Program-made: the position numbers and the translations under genes
Notes under the pieces: model-generated
Databases searched by the model: none
What the model was told of the DNA's origin: nothing
What the model saw: the letters and a program-made list of their open reading frames with translations, nothing else
Part shown: one piece after another, positions 9,563-18,371 of the stretch
Layout: the number at the start of each line of letters is the position of its first letter
Numbering within the stretch: the first letter of the stretch is position 1
From: Salinivirgaceae bacterium
Lineage (GTDB): Bacteria; Bacteroidota; Bacteroidia; Bacteroidales; SZUA-534
DNA length: 64,000 bases
Reading direction: 5' to 3'
NCBI GenBank assembly: GCA_017474765.1
Contig: JAFVGW010000012.1
Location: 1 to 64,000 of the forward strand

Positions 9563-9982
9563 AGCGGAATCTGTTTTTTTGAGTTTATAAATATAGGTTT
9601 TTGATGCTTGAAAAATATCTGTGTTGATAAGTTTTAACGATTATGCAAAGCGCTTGTAATCAATCCTTTACCCGACATTTATTGGCTATTTCTTTGATAA
9701 TCATAATCGAAAAAAATTTTAACCATTCATAACTATTCAGGGCGCAATAATAATGCTGGCCTGTGCGAGATTGCTGCAGAGGTTATAAAAAAATGACATT
9801 AATTATCAGCGAATAGGCAACGGGATTGGCAAATCGCTGTTAATGAAAGGATGGAAAGCATAAACGATTGAAAACCAAAAAACAAAAGGACTTTTTGTTC
9901 AGTTTTTAATCGTTTATAAAACACAAGAGTGGCGAAAAACAAGTGCCACCGCTATTTTACTTATTTCTTTCAGAGTTGTTGG
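9563..9982. other. Intergenic region with a long AT-rich inverted repeat
   Basis: No gene is supported in these 420 bases. ATAAACGATT (9860-9869) is perfectly repeated in inverse at 9908-9917 (AATCGTTTAT), flanked inside by an A4/T4 extension, giving a 58-bp hairpin. It may terminate the minus-strand gene ending at 9983, although a clear T-run is lacking. A near-consensus TATATTTA upstream of dnaE could be its -7 box. Confidence 0.5.
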
Positions 9983-10393
9983 TTAATTGTCTTCGATAGG
10001 CACAAATCGTGGTTTATCAACCCTTAACCTGTGGCTTGTTATACTAATACAAACTTGACCAAATTCGCATACTAAAAACTCATTATATTTTGATTTCGAG
10101 ATTTCCATTTCATCAATAATTGCTATACCTGGGTCCATATTCATTTTTACCTCTATAGGATGTTCAAAATGAAAATCCAGTAGTGGCAGCATATTACCGT
10201 ATTCTCCTGCAAAGAAACGATAAGTCAACGCTTCAATAGTAATTATTAGGTCACCGGATTTATTGTCCCAACAAAAAGAGTATATTCCACAATCGTGAAA
10301 TCGCTCATTGTCTTCAAGAAACATCTCAATGTTCTCAATGCCGTCAATCAGTGCCTCAGCGCCGTTTCTTATGGTTTTATTGTATTTGTACAT
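9983..10393 (-). CDS. Hypothetical protein, 136 residues
   Basis: I do not recognise this family. The protein is acidic, has no signal peptide or membrane segment, and looks like a compact alpha/beta domain: an N-terminal helix rich in Glu and Asn (GAEALIDGIENIEMFLEDNE), then strands such as DLIITIEALTYRFF and QVCISITSHRLRV. It lies 53 bases after ilvN on the same strand and could be read through from the ilv operon, but nothing in the sequence ties it to branched-chain amino acids. Size and composition would also suit a small immunity-type protein, which is a guess only. Confidence 0.7.
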   Translation of the reverse strand: MYKYNKTIRNGAEALIDGIENIEMFLEDNERFHDCGIYSFCWDNKSGDLIITIEALTYRFFAGEYGNMLPLLDFHFEHPIEVKMNMDPGIAIIDEMEISKSKYNEFLVCEFGQVCISITSHRLRVDKPRFVPIEDN

Positions 10394-10446
10394 AGCAATT
10401 TGACTGCGAAAATCCTAAATGCTAACTCCTACATCCTAAATCAATA

Positions 10447-11013
10447 TCAATTCTCCATTGTCAATTGGCGGTGCTTCTCCTCGCGCTCGTTAATGTAGTC
10501 GCTGATATGCTCGCGGCGGCTTTTGGTAATGGCGATACGGCCCGAGCGAACATACTGCAGCACGCATTTGAACTCCTGTAGCGCGGCATAGAGCGACTCA
10601 ATGTCCTCCGTCAGGCCGGTTTTGGTGACAATGGCGTAGGTGGGGTTAACTTCCACAATATTAGCGTCGTGCAGGCGGATTTGACGCGAAATGCCCTTCT
10701 CGTTCAGCATTGTCGGCGTTGAAATCTTGAACAGTCCGCACTCTTGGATAAATATCTCATCGTCAGTGTAATAGTTGGCCTGAAGCACATCAATCTTCTT
10801 CTCAATCTGACGGGTGATTTTGTCGATTGTCTCCTCGTCGCTGTAGCAGGTAATGGTGTATTTGTGAATGCCCTTAATGCTTGACGCCGAGACGTTCAGG
10901 CTCTCAATGTTAACCTGACGGCGCGTGAAAACAGCCGTTATTTGGTTCAGCAATCCCGCAAGGTTCTCAGAAAAAACCAGAATGGTGTATAATGTTTTAC
11001 TCTCTTGTTCCAT
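10447..11013 (-). CDS. ilvN: Acetolactate synthase small (regulatory) subunit
   Basis: This is the ACT-domain regulatory subunit of acetohydroxyacid synthase, which binds valine for feedback inhibition and activates the catalytic subunit. The N-terminal ACT domain is clear (TLYTILVFSENLAGLLNQI, then RRQVNIESLNV), followed by the second ALS small-subunit domain. The ATG at 11013 gives 188 residues; an upstream TTG at 11034 would add seven unlikely residues. It is the last gene of ilvD-ilvB-ilvN, 87 bases after ilvB. Confidence 0.95.
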   Translation of the reverse strand: MEQESKTLYTILVFSENLAGLLNQITAVFTRRQVNIESLNVSASSIKGIHKYTITCYSDEETIDKITRQIEKKIDVLQANYYTDDEIFIQECGLFKISTPTMLNEKGISRQIRLHDANIVEVNPTYAIVTKTGLTEDIESLYAALQEFKCVLQYVRSGRIAITKSRREHISDYINEREEKHRQLTMEN

Positions 11014-11100
11014 TTTTATCTGTTTGTTTTTCAATTCAATAAATCAATTATCTGATTGTCCGATTCAATAATTCAGTCATTCAATTAATCAATCCTTCAA

Positions 11101-12798
11101 TTATTTGAACTCCAGCATCATATCGTCAACATCGTGGCCGGGGGCGCACATTGGCAGCACGTTGCCCTCCTCCTCAACAGCCACCTGAAGCAGATAGGGG
11201 CCTTTGGTGTCCATCATTGTGCGGACGGCGGCGGCAAGGTCTTTGCGGTCGATAACTGTCTGACACGGAATGCGATAGGCCTCGGCAATCTTCATAAAAT
11301 CGGGGTTCGTCATCGGGGTGAACGAGTAGCGGCGGTTGAAGAACATTGCCTGCCATTGGCGAACGTTACCCAAATAGTTGTTGTTGAGTAAGATAAGTTT
11401 CACAGGAACCTGATTCTCCATAATGGTGCCCAACTCCTGAATGGTCATCTGCAAGCCGCCGTCGCCAAGGAAGACGCACACATCGCGGTCGGGGGCGCCG
11501 AAAGCCGCTCCAATGCCAGCAGGCGTGCCGAATCCCATTGTGCCCATTCCGCCCGAAGTGACCACGCTGCGGCATTGGGTGAACTTGAAGTAGCGGGCCG
11601 CCATCATTTGATTCTGACCAACATCTGTAACCATAATAGCCTTATTACCAGTTTGTTGAGTAACAACATTCACGACCTCGCCCATCTTTATCGGGCCTTC
11701 GGTGGGGTGAATCTCCTTTTCGATAACCACCGTGCGCTCCTTCTCGAAATATGGCTTGAAACTCTCAATCCACTCGGTATGGCTGTTCTTTTTCAGCAAC
11801 TTATTCACCTGTGCCAGAGTCTGTTTGCAGTCGCCAAGCACAGCAAGGTCAACCTTCACGTTCTTGTTAATCTCCGACGGGTCGATATCGAAATGAATCT
11901 TTTTGGCCTGCGTGGCGTAGGTGGCGAGTTTGCCAGTTATGCGGTCGTCGAAGCGCATTCCCACGGCAATCAGCAGGTCGCACTCCTGCGTTTTGACGTT
12001 CGACGCCAGGCTGCCGTGCATTCCGAGCATTCCAACGTTCAGCAGGTGCTCCGACGGCAGTGCCGACAAGCCCAGCAGCGTGCAGCCGGCAGGCATATCG
12101 GCGGTCTCCAAAAACTCGCGCATCTCGTCTTGTGCGTTGCCCAGTTCAACACCTTGCCCCACAAGCACCAGCGGGCGTTTGGCGGCGTTTATCATTGCGG
12201 CGGCCTCGCTAATGGCCACGGGGTCAATATCGGGTTCGGGCACGTATCCGCGGATAAAATCGATATGCTGCGGCTCGTACTCAACCATTCCCACCTGTGC
12301 GTTTTTGGCAAAGTCGAGCACCACCGGACCCGGACGGCCGCTGCGGGCAATGTAGAACGCGCGGCTCACTGCCCACGCCACATCCTCGGGACGGCGAATC
12401 TGATAGGCCCATTTCGATATTGGCTGCGTAACACCCACAAGGTCAACCTCTTGGAAGGCGTCGCTACCAAGGAACGAAGCGCCCACCTGACCGGCAATCA
12501 CCACAATTGGGGTGCTGTCCATCATTGCGTCGGCAATGCCTGTAATGGTGTTTGTTACGCCCGGGCCGCTCGTTACAAGGCAGACACCCACTTTTCCGCT
12601 CACGCGGGCATAGCCCTGTGCGGCGTGTGCGGCAGCCTGTTCGTGGCGTACCAATATGTGATTCAGCGTTTTACTATGGTCGTAGAGTGCATCGAAAGTT
12701 GGCATTATGGCGCCGCCCGGATAACCGAACATCACATCAACGCCCTCATTTTCAAGCGAGCGCATCAGCGCCTCCGCTCCTGTTATTGTTTCTTTCAT
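11101..12798 (-). CDS. ilvB: Acetolactate synthase large (catalytic) subunit
   Basis: This thiamine-diphosphate enzyme makes acetolactate from two pyruvates, or acetohydroxybutyrate from pyruvate and 2-oxobutyrate, the first common step of valine, leucine and isoleucine synthesis. The catalytic Glu is E53 in RHEQAAAHAAQGYA. The thiamine-diphosphate/Mg motif runs from GDGGLQMT to NNNYLG. The length of 565 residues is standard. It is the middle gene of the ilv operon, under the attenuator at 14832-14960. Confidence 0.97.
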   Translation of the reverse strand: MKETITGAEALMRSLENEGVDVMFGYPGGAIMPTFDALYDHSKTLNHILVRHEQAAAHAAQGYARVSGKVGVCLVTSGPGVTNTITGIADAMMDSTPIVVIAGQVGASFLGSDAFQEVDLVGVTQPISKWAYQIRRPEDVAWAVSRAFYIARSGRPGPVVLDFAKNAQVGMVEYEPQHIDFIRGYVPEPDIDPVAISEAAAMINAAKRPLVLVGQGVELGNAQDEMREFLETADMPAGCTLLGLSALPSEHLLNVGMLGMHGSLASNVKTQECDLLIAVGMRFDDRITGKLATYATQAKKIHFDIDPSEINKNVKVDLAVLGDCKQTLAQVNKLLKKNSHTEWIESFKPYFEKERTVVIEKEIHPTEGPIKMGEVVNVVTQQTGNKAIMVTDVGQNQMMAARYFKFTQCRSVVTSGGMGTMGFGTPAGIGAAFGAPDRDVCVFLGDGGLQMTIQELGTIMENQVPVKLILLNNNYLGNVRQWQAMFFNRRYSFTPMTNPDFMKIAEAYRIPCQTVIDRKDLAAAVRTMMDTKGPYLLQVAVEEEGNVLPMCAPGHDVDDMMLEFK

Positions 12799-12903
12799 TG
12801 TTTATTGTTTAATCGGTCAATCGGTGAATCGGCGAATTGTTTTTTCTAACCGATTTAACCCGATTTTATCCGATAATTAATTGTATTTCAATTTTTTGTT
12901 TAA

Positions 12904-12926
12904 GACGGTGTATACACCGTCTCTAC
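12904..12926. repeat. 18-bp perfect palindrome with CTCTAC tail
   Basis: GACGGTGTATACACCGTC is a perfect palindrome followed by TCTAC. It lies in the ilvB-ilvD spacer (12799-12991), which also contains TCTGTGTCATCTGCG (similar to TCTGTGTCATCTGTGCG at 39738-39753). Elements with the same CGTCTCTAC or CGTCCCTAC tail occur at 51482, 52311 and 53331. Confidence 0.65.
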
Positions 12927-12991
12927 ATTCAAATTATTTTAATAATCTGTGCAAATCCGTTAAATCTGTGTCATCTGCGTTCAAAAACCAA

Positions 12992-14797
12992 TCATTCAGG
13001 TATAATGCGGATTGCGCCTTTGTCGGCCGAACTAACCATCGACGCGTAAGCCTTCAGCGATTTGGGCACCACGCGTTTGCGGGTCATCGGGCGCTGCGGA
13101 CGGGCTTCGAGTTCGGCATCGCTTAACTTCACGCTGATTGAGCGCGACGGAATGTCGATTGTGATAATGTCGCCATCTTTGATTTTGCCAATGGCGCCGC
13201 CAGCAGCCGCTTCGGGCGATATGTGGCCGATTGACAGGCCCGACGTTCCGCCCGAGAATCGTCCGTCGGTAATGAGCGCGCACTCCTTGCCAAGGTGCAT
13301 CGATTTAATGTACGACGTGGGGTAGAGCATCTCCTGCATTCCCGGGCCGCCTTTGGGGCCTTCGTGCGTAATCACCACGCAGTCGCCGCTCTTGACTTTG
13401 CCGCCAAGGATTCCCTCGCAGGCATCTTCCTGTGAATCAAACACAACGGCGGGTCCTTCGAAGTGCCAGAGCGACTCGTCAACGCCGGCAGTCTTCACAA
13501 TGCAGCCGTCTTTGGCAATGTTGCCGAACAGCACGGCCAGGCCGCCGTCTTTCGAGTAGGCGTGCTCAATGTCGCGAATGCAGCCGTTGGCGCGGTCGGT
13601 GTCGAACGAATCCCAAACGGCTGACTGTGAGCCCATTTTGGTGCTGAACTTTCCAGCGGGCGCGCTACTGTAAATGCGTTTGGCCTCGGGGTCAATGGTG
13701 CTTCCGCAGATATAATATTTCTTCAGGTCGTCGGCCAAAGTTGAGCCGTTGACACGCTTGAGCGAAGTGTCGAGCAGACCGGCCTTGTTCAGTTCGTTCA
13801 GAATGCCCAGAATGCCGCCGGCACGGTTGCACTCCTGAATCGAGAATTTCTGCGTGTTGGGCGCCAACTTGCACAGGAACGGCACGCGGCGGCTCAACTC
13901 GTCGATATCCTTCATTTTGAAATCGACGCCCGCCTCGTGAGCCACGGCCAGAAGGTGCAGCACGGTGTTGCTCGAGCCGCCCATTGCAATGTCCAAAGTC
14001 ATTGCGTTCAGGAAAGCCGCGCGAGTGGCAATGCTCTTGGGCAGAACGCTCTCGTCGCCCTCCTCATAATATTTATATGCGTTCTTAACTATCAGTGCCG
14101 CAGCGTCTTTGAAGAGTTGAATGCGGTTGGTGTGAGTGGCCAGAATGGTTCCGTTGCCGGGAAGGCTCAGGCCGATAGCCTCGGTGAGCGAGTTCATTGA
14201 GTTGGCGGTGAACATACCCGAGCACGAGCCGCAGCCGGGGCAGGCGCAACTCTCAATCTCCTTCATCTGTTGGTCGGTAACCGAAGGGTCGGCGCCTTTC
14301 ACCATTGCGGTGATAAGGTCGGCATTCTCGCCGTTCCATTTTCCGGCTTCCATCGGACCACCCGAAACAAACACCGTCGGGATATTCAGGCGCATCGAAG
14401 CCATCAGCATTCCCGGCGTGATTTTGTCGCAGTTGCTAATGCAGACCAGAGCGTCGGCCTTGTGTGCGTTGCACATATACTCAACCGAGTCGGCAATAAT
14501 GTCGCGCGACGGCAGCGAGTAGAGCATTCCGTCGTGGCCCATTGCAATTCCGTCGTCAATGGCAATGGTGTTGAACTCGGCGGCATAGCAGCCAAGTCTC
14601 TCAATTTCAGCCTTTACCAGTTGGCCAATCTCGTGCAAGTGAGTGTGTCCGGGTACAAATTGTGTGAACGAGTTGGCAATGGCAATAATCGGCTTGCCCA
14701 TTTGCTCGTGCTTCATTCCGTTGGCAACCCAAAGGGCGCGCGCACCGGCCATCCGTCGGCCTTCGGTAGTTTGTGCGCTTCTGAGTGTGTGTTTCAT
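12992..14797 (-). CDS. ilvD: Dihydroxyacid dehydratase
   Basis: IlvD is the Fe-S dehydratase that makes the 2-oxo acid precursors of valine and isoleucine. The cluster-binding Cys motifs are present ([12 protein letters not shown], then [17 protein letters not shown]), and the length of 601 residues is normal. It is the first structural gene of the ilvD-ilvB-ilvN operon. Its ATG is 34 bases past the T-run of the leader terminator, so its transcription depends on read-through of the attenuator. Confidence 0.97.
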   Translation of the reverse strand: MKHTLRSAQTTEGRRMAGARALWVANGMKHEQMGKPIIAIANSFTQFVPGHTHLHEIGQLVKAEIERLGCYAAEFNTIAIDDGIAMGHDGMLYSLPSRDIIADSVEYMCNAHKADALVCISNCDKITPGMLMASMRLNIPTVFVSGGPMEAGKWNGENADLITAMVKGADPSVTDQQMKEIESCACPGCGSCSGMFTANSMNSLTEAIGLSLPGNGTILATHTNRIQLFKDAAALIVKNAYKYYEEGDESVLPKSIATRAAFLNAMTLDIAMGGSSNTVLHLLAVAHEAGVDFKMKDIDELSRRVPFLCKLAPNTQKFSIQECNRAGGILGILNELNKAGLLDTSLKRVNGSTLADDLKKYYICGSTIDPEAKRIYSSAPAGKFSTKMGSQSAVWDSFDTDRANGCIRDIEHAYSKDGGLAVLFGNIAKDGCIVKTAGVDESLWHFEGPAVVFDSQEDACEGILGGKVKSGDCVVITHEGPKGGPGMQEMLYPTSYIKSMHLGKECALITDGRFSGGTSGLSIGHISPEAAAGGAIGKIKDGDIITIDIPSRSISVKLSDAELEARPQRPMTRKRVVPKSLKAYASMVSSADKGAIRIIPE

Positions 14798-14831
14798 ATC
14801 CTATGGTGTTTTTCGTTTAAAAATGTTCAAA

Positions 14832-14860
14832 ATAAAAAAGCCCGTCCGTAATGGAAGGGC
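14832..14860 (-). terminator. ilv attenuator terminator (3:4 hairpin)
   Basis: On the minus strand GCCCTTCC (14860-14853) pairs, with one mismatch, with GGACGGGC (14847-14840) around ATTAC, followed immediately by TTTTTTATT. This is an intrinsic terminator between leader peptide and ilvD. Confidence 0.88.
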
Positions 14861-14900
14861 TCGTAATTCGTTTTCTTATAATAAATTGCACAGCCCTTCC
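14853..14900 (-). promoter_or_regulatory. ilv attenuator antiterminator (2:3 hairpin)
   Basis: GGAAGGGCT (14900-14892), starting on the base after the leader stop codon, is perfectly complementary to AGCCCTTCC (14861-14853), which is the 5' arm of the terminator. The two hairpins exclude each other. A ribosome at the leader stop would cover the first arm and leave the terminator to form; a ribosome stalled in the Val run would leave it free. Confidence 0.87.
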
Positions 14901-14960
14901 TTATCCGCAGACCACCACGACCACGACCAAAGAAATGACTATGTTGACTAAATTCTTCAT
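14901..14960 (-). CDS. ilv operon leader peptide, 19 residues
   Basis: The frame reads MKNLVNIVISLVVVVVVCG and stop. Twelve of 19 residues are Val, Leu or Ile, including six consecutive Val codons (14927-14910). This is the composition expected of a leader peptide that senses charged tRNAs for branched-chain amino acids, as in the enteric ilv leaders. It sits between a good promoter (14981-15009) and the antiterminator/terminator pair in front of ilvD. The ATG is preceded by AAGA-type sequence with no strong Shine-Dalgarno, as usual in this phylum. It is too short for normal gene finding. The regulatory role is inferred from the arrangement; the peptide itself probably has no other function. 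Confidence 0.88.
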   Translation of the reverse strand: MKNLVNIVISLVVVVVVCG

Positions 14961-14980
14961 TCGAAAAATCTTAACGGCGG

Positions 14981-15009
14981 CAAATGTATAAAATTTATTG
15001 TTTGAACAA
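14981..15009 (-). promoter_or_regulatory. Promoter of the ilv leader and operon
   Basis: On the minus strand TTG (15009-15007) is followed after 18 bases by TACATTTG (14988-14981), matching the Bacteroidota -33/-7 pattern. Transcription would start near 14974, about 14 bases before the leader ATG. Confidence 0.75.
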
Positions 15010-15109
15010 TATTTTTTTGCTGAAACGGTAAATTGTTGAATCAGATAATCGTAGGGAATAAGTGATTGATAAAATTGATACTTACAAATTTAGAAAGGGC
15101 GGAGGGCAA

Positions 15110-16756
15110 TCATTGCACCAACCCTTCAATCACTGTTCCTGTGGTGCCGTTCGGGAACGGAATGTCAAGGAAATTGGCGATTGTGGGGGCAATGTCGCGG
15201 ATGTCGATGTTCTGATTCAGGCGCGTGCGCTTAATCTTCCAGCCGTACCAGATGAGCGGCACGTGGGTGTCGTAGTTGTAGCCCGAGTTCGTGCTGCTCA
15301 CGCCCGAGCCCTGCGCAATCCAGCCCGGCTCAAGGCAGATAATCACGTCGCCCGAGCGCTTCGGGTTGAACGAATTCTGCATTTGGCGCATTATGCCGTC
15401 GGTGAAAGTGGTTGATTTCAATGTCGATGCCGAGATGGCGTTGGCCACACCCGAAAACTGCAGCATAAAATCGCAAACCACATTCTCAAAATCCTGAACC
15501 TTCATTCCCGCCGTCTCTATCAGATTGTGGTTCAAATAAATCTGATTGTTATGGTAAGCCGAAACCCATTTGCCTTTGTCGTATTTTGCGTTCAGATAGG
15601 TGCCCAAGAGCATAACGGCGCGGTCGGCGTTGAAGGTGCCGGCCGGAATGTTGTTGGCTTGCAGCATTGCCGGGTTGTACGATGTGCCGTGGTCCGAAGT
15701 CAGATAGATGAGCACGTTGTTGCGGCCCACATTTTCGTCGATAAACTGCAGGAAATGTTCCAAATCGCGGTCGAGCCGGATGTAAAGGTCTTCAAGCTCA
15801 ACCGAGTTTGGTCCGCAAGCGCTGCTCACATCGGCCGAAGCCGAGAAGGCGATGCTCAGATAGTCGGTGTCGTCGTCTTGGCCAAGTTGCTCATTTATAA
15901 TGGCGTTCACGCAAAAATCCTTGACAAGGCTGTTGCCCGCCGGATTCGATTTCAGCTTGCTGTAGTGCTTTGTGCGCTTGAGCAGACTGTTGATTTTCTT
16001 GCCCAGAACATTGTCGCCCGCGAATCCTGCGTTTTTCGACTGTCCGCGTTCCGAGCCGGCACGGTATTTTTCGGGCGGCAGTAGCGGCAGCCAGTCTTTT
16101 TCAATATACATATCGGGGAATTTCTTGCCGTTGAACTCGTTAACCCACGCAGGCAGCGAGTCGGCATAGTAACTGCTTGTCACCCAAAGCCCCGACGCGT
16201 CGTCGAACCAGTAGGCAGCGTCGGCAATGTGGCCTGCAGGCAGGACAGCTGTTGTGGGATTAATCGACACCGAAAAGACTTTCGAGCGGTTGTTGCTGAA
16301 CATTTTCAATTCATCGGTAAAGGTAGTAGTCAATATGTTGCGTGGCGAGTAGTTCCCTTTTTCGGTTTCAGCGCCAATCAGTTTTTCTTTCTCGTCGTAA
16401 GCCGCCCCAATGTTTTTCTCTTGGAGCTGAATGTACCATCCATCGCTTACTATGCCGTGAACAATTGGTTCACAGCCGGTTGCTATTGTCGCATAGCCGG
16501 GCGATGTCTGTGTAAGCATATAGTTGTAGTTGGCGTTGCGGCAGAGTGCGCCCTCGCCAATGAGCCGCCTGAATCCGCCCTCGCTGAAGTTGTCCCAGTA
16601 GCGGTGGATATAGTCGTAGCGCATTGATTCCACCACAATTCCGATAATCAGTTGAGGCTTTTCCGAAGGTATGTTTTTGCGTTTCTGCGCCATCAGTGCC
16701 TGACTTGTCAGAACCAATGCGACAAGCATGATAGCGGCGAAAAATCTTGATTTCAT
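15110..16756 (-). CDS. Secreted alkaline phosphatase/phosphodiesterase-family protein
   Basis: The 548-residue product has a signal peptide (MKSRFFAAIMLVALVLTSQA) and belongs to the nucleotide pyrophosphatase/PafA-like branch of the alkaline phosphatase superfamily. The nucleophile Thr is in TSPGYATIATG, and metal-ligand blocks are present as LTSDHGTSYNP and the later DTHVPLIWYG. The usual N-terminal metal-binding Asp (VVDQMRYD in the family as I know it) is Glu here (VVESMRYD). It may therefore hydrolyse phosphate mono- or diesters in the periplasm, with altered metal binding. The ATG at 16756 is chosen for its signal peptide. A -7 box (TAATTTTG) is at 16775-16782. Confidence 0.85.
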   Translation of the reverse strand: MKSRFFAAIMLVALVLTSQALMAQKRKNIPSEKPQLIIGIVVESMRYDYIHRYWDNFSEGGFRRLIGEGALCRNANYNYMLTQTSPGYATIATGCEPIVHGIVSDGWYIQLQEKNIGAAYDEKEKLIGAETEKGNYSPRNILTTTFTDELKMFSNNRSKVFSVSINPTTAVLPAGHIADAAYWFDDASGLWVTSSYYADSLPAWVNEFNGKKFPDMYIEKDWLPLLPPEKYRAGSERGQSKNAGFAGDNVLGKKINSLLKRTKHYSKLKSNPAGNSLVKDFCVNAIINEQLGQDDDTDYLSIAFSASADVSSACGPNSVELEDLYIRLDRDLEHFLQFIDENVGRNNVLIYLTSDHGTSYNPAMLQANNIPAGTFNADRAVMLLGTYLNAKYDKGKWVSAYHNNQIYLNHNLIETAGMKVQDFENVVCDFMLQFSGVANAISASTLKSTTFTDGIMRQMQNSFNPKRSGDVIICLEPGWIAQGSGVSSTNSGYNYDTHVPLIWYGWKIKRTRLNQNIDIRDIAPTIANFLDIPFPNGTTGTVIEGLVQ

Positions 16757-16774
16757 AAACGATGTTGTTTTAGG

Positions 16775-16782
16775 CAAAATTA
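16775..16782 (-). promoter_or_regulatory. -7 box for the phosphatase-family gene
   Basis: TAATTTTG on the minus strand ends 18 bases before the ATG at 16756. A TTTG lies 16 bases upstream, closer than the usual 19 to 21. Confidence 0.5.
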
Positions 16783-16975
16783 CCGAATAAAGGTTCGGCA
16801 AAACGCACTATTGGCGAAGGTTATGAATAGTGCAGTGTTCAAAACCGATGTGATGAATAAAAAAGTGGAAATGGCTAATTATGAAATGTTTACACCTCTC
16901 ATCACACCATGAATTATTCTAGAAAAGAGAATGGCGGCGGTTTTTGGCGAATATGAAAACCCCGCCATCAGCCAA

Positions 16976-17653
16976 CTACAATCCGTAAGTAACCCCGATG
17001 GCCAGAATGCTTGCCTTTTTTGCCTTTTTCAGCGGTCGGTTGGTGTATTGGTAGCCCCAGGCCGCGCTGAATGTCAGTTTGCCCATCATCTCGTATTCGC
17101 AGCCAGCCAGGGCGCGAACGCGGTCGAAGCCGTTGCCAGCAGGATTGTTGAGCGACTGGCTGAATTCCACACTCACGAACGGTCCCCACGGACTCTCCTT
17201 GCTGTTGTAGGCGGCTTGCAGCCTGTGGCGCAAGTACATCGATGCATATTCGTGCGGTGCCGACGACCAGTCGGTTTGGAACCGCTCGCGGAGGCTGAGC
17301 ACAATGTCGCTGCCCGTTTTGTGGCGCAGAGTGGCGTTGAGCATGAGTCGGTGAGCGTTCGAGTAGCCGTCGTCGAAACCATTGACGCGCGAATAGCGGT
17401 AGCCGCCGCCCACGCGCAGTTTTTTGTGAAGATTATAGGTGGCCGTTGCCGACACATTGTCCTTTCCAAAGGCCGTTGAGTTGTTGTAGAGCCGCAACTC
17501 CTCCTCCACCGCAACCGACAGTTTCTTCGACAGTTTCTTCTTCACCCCGACCGAACTCCATGTCTGAAAATCAGTGTTCTGCGCTGTGGCAGGGGCGGCC
17601 GCCGTAAGCAGCGCGCCCGCCAGTAGCGTCAGTGTTAATTGTGCAAGTCTCAT
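16976..17653 (-). CDS. DUF2490 outer-membrane beta-barrel protein
   Basis: The 225-residue product has a signal peptide (cut likely after TAAAPATAQ) followed by alternating amphipathic strands typical of DUF2490 proteins (FQTWSSVGVKKKLSKKLSVAVEEELRLY, then GGGYRYSR, LSLRERFQTDW and a last strand ending in a hydrophobic pattern, ILAIGVTYGL). An 8 to 12 strand outer-membrane barrel is expected. The role of the family is unknown. It is the last gene of the lipoprotein-VTC-DUF4956-DUF2490 set, 40 bases after DUF4956, so it may be the outer-membrane part of that system. Confidence 0.82.
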   Translation of the reverse strand: MRLAQLTLTLLAGALLTAAAPATAQNTDFQTWSSVGVKKKLSKKLSVAVEEELRLYNNSTAFGKDNVSATATYNLHKKLRVGGGYRYSRVNGFDDGYSNAHRLMLNATLRHKTGSDIVLSLRERFQTDWSSAPHEYASMYLRHRLQAAYNSKESPWGPFVSVEFSQSLNNPAGNGFDRVRALAGCEYEMMGKLTFSAAWGYQYTNRPLKKAKKASILAIGVTYGL

Positions 17654-17693
17654 TATTCCGTTTGTTTGTTTGAACGGGACTGCGCCCGCCGAA

Positions 17694-18371
17694 TTAGTTA
17701 CTCTCGTTGGAGTAGTTCATATATGCGATTTTGCTGTGTTCAACAACGGCCTGCTGGTCTTTGCTGAAGAACACCTGCAAGCGCGCAATGTCTTTTTGGT
17801 AGTCAAGTCTTAGAACCTCAACCTTGGCAATCGACACGCCCATGCGTTTCTCCAATTCGGCAATCAGCTCTGCCTCTTTTTCGGGGCAGACAAGCTCAAT
17901 CTTTTCAAAAATGACAAGGGCGGTGCCGGCGTTTTCGATTTTCAGTTTCTCGACAATCCATGCTATGGCCACAATCATGCCGTTTGCAAAAATCAGCTCG
18001 GTGTAGCTTACCTTTTTGTTAGCCAGCGAGTTGATGACCGAAACACCAATGATAATGAACAGGTAGGTCATCTCTTTGATTGGGATGGACATGGTGCGGT
18101 AGCGGATGATTCCGAACACGGCAAACAAGCCCAAGGCGAATCCCACCTGCAGTTTGACGCTCTCCAAAACAAAGCACATCAGGAAGATAACCTGGCCAAT
18201 GAGCAGGAATGTGAAGAGGAAATCGCGGCGCTGAGTCTTAGGATAGTAGATTCCGCGGATGACGATTACCGAAATCACAAGGTTGAAAAAGAAACGGAAA
18301 ACCAGCGAGCCGATTCCTTCGGCCGAAAACAGCGGCATTCCAAAAAACAAGTCAGTTTGCAAAATATTCAT
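17694..18371 (-). CDS. DUF4956 membrane protein
   Basis: The 225-residue protein has four or five membrane segments in its first 150 residues (for example FRFFFNLVISVIVIRGIYY, FLFTFLLIGQVIFLMCFVL, LGLFAVFGIIRYRTM, YLFIIIGVSVINSL) and a cytosolic C-terminal alpha/beta domain of about 75 residues. RYRTMSIPIKEMTYLF is the family signature. DUF4956 genes usually stand next to VTC-type polyphosphate polymerase genes, as here, where its start overlaps the VTC gene by 20 bases. A role as membrane partner or channel for the polymerase product is inferred from this context. Confidence 0.88.
   Translation of the reverse strand: MNILQTDLFFGMPLFSAEGIGSLVFRFFFNLVISVIVIRGIYYPKTQRRDFLFTFLLIGQVIFLMCFVLESVKLQVGFALGLFAVFGIIRYRTMSIPIKEMTYLFIIIGVSVINSLANKKVSYTELIFANGMIVAIAWIVEKLKIENAGTALVIFEKIELVCPEKEAELIAELEKRMGVSIAKVEVLRLDYQKDIARLQVFFSKDQQAVVEHSKIAYMNYSNESN

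Noticed and set aside
11575-12849. Long open frame of 424 codons opposite ilvB
   Set aside because: It is the antisense shadow of the conserved ilvB gene; the translation is His/Ala/Val-rich with no domain.
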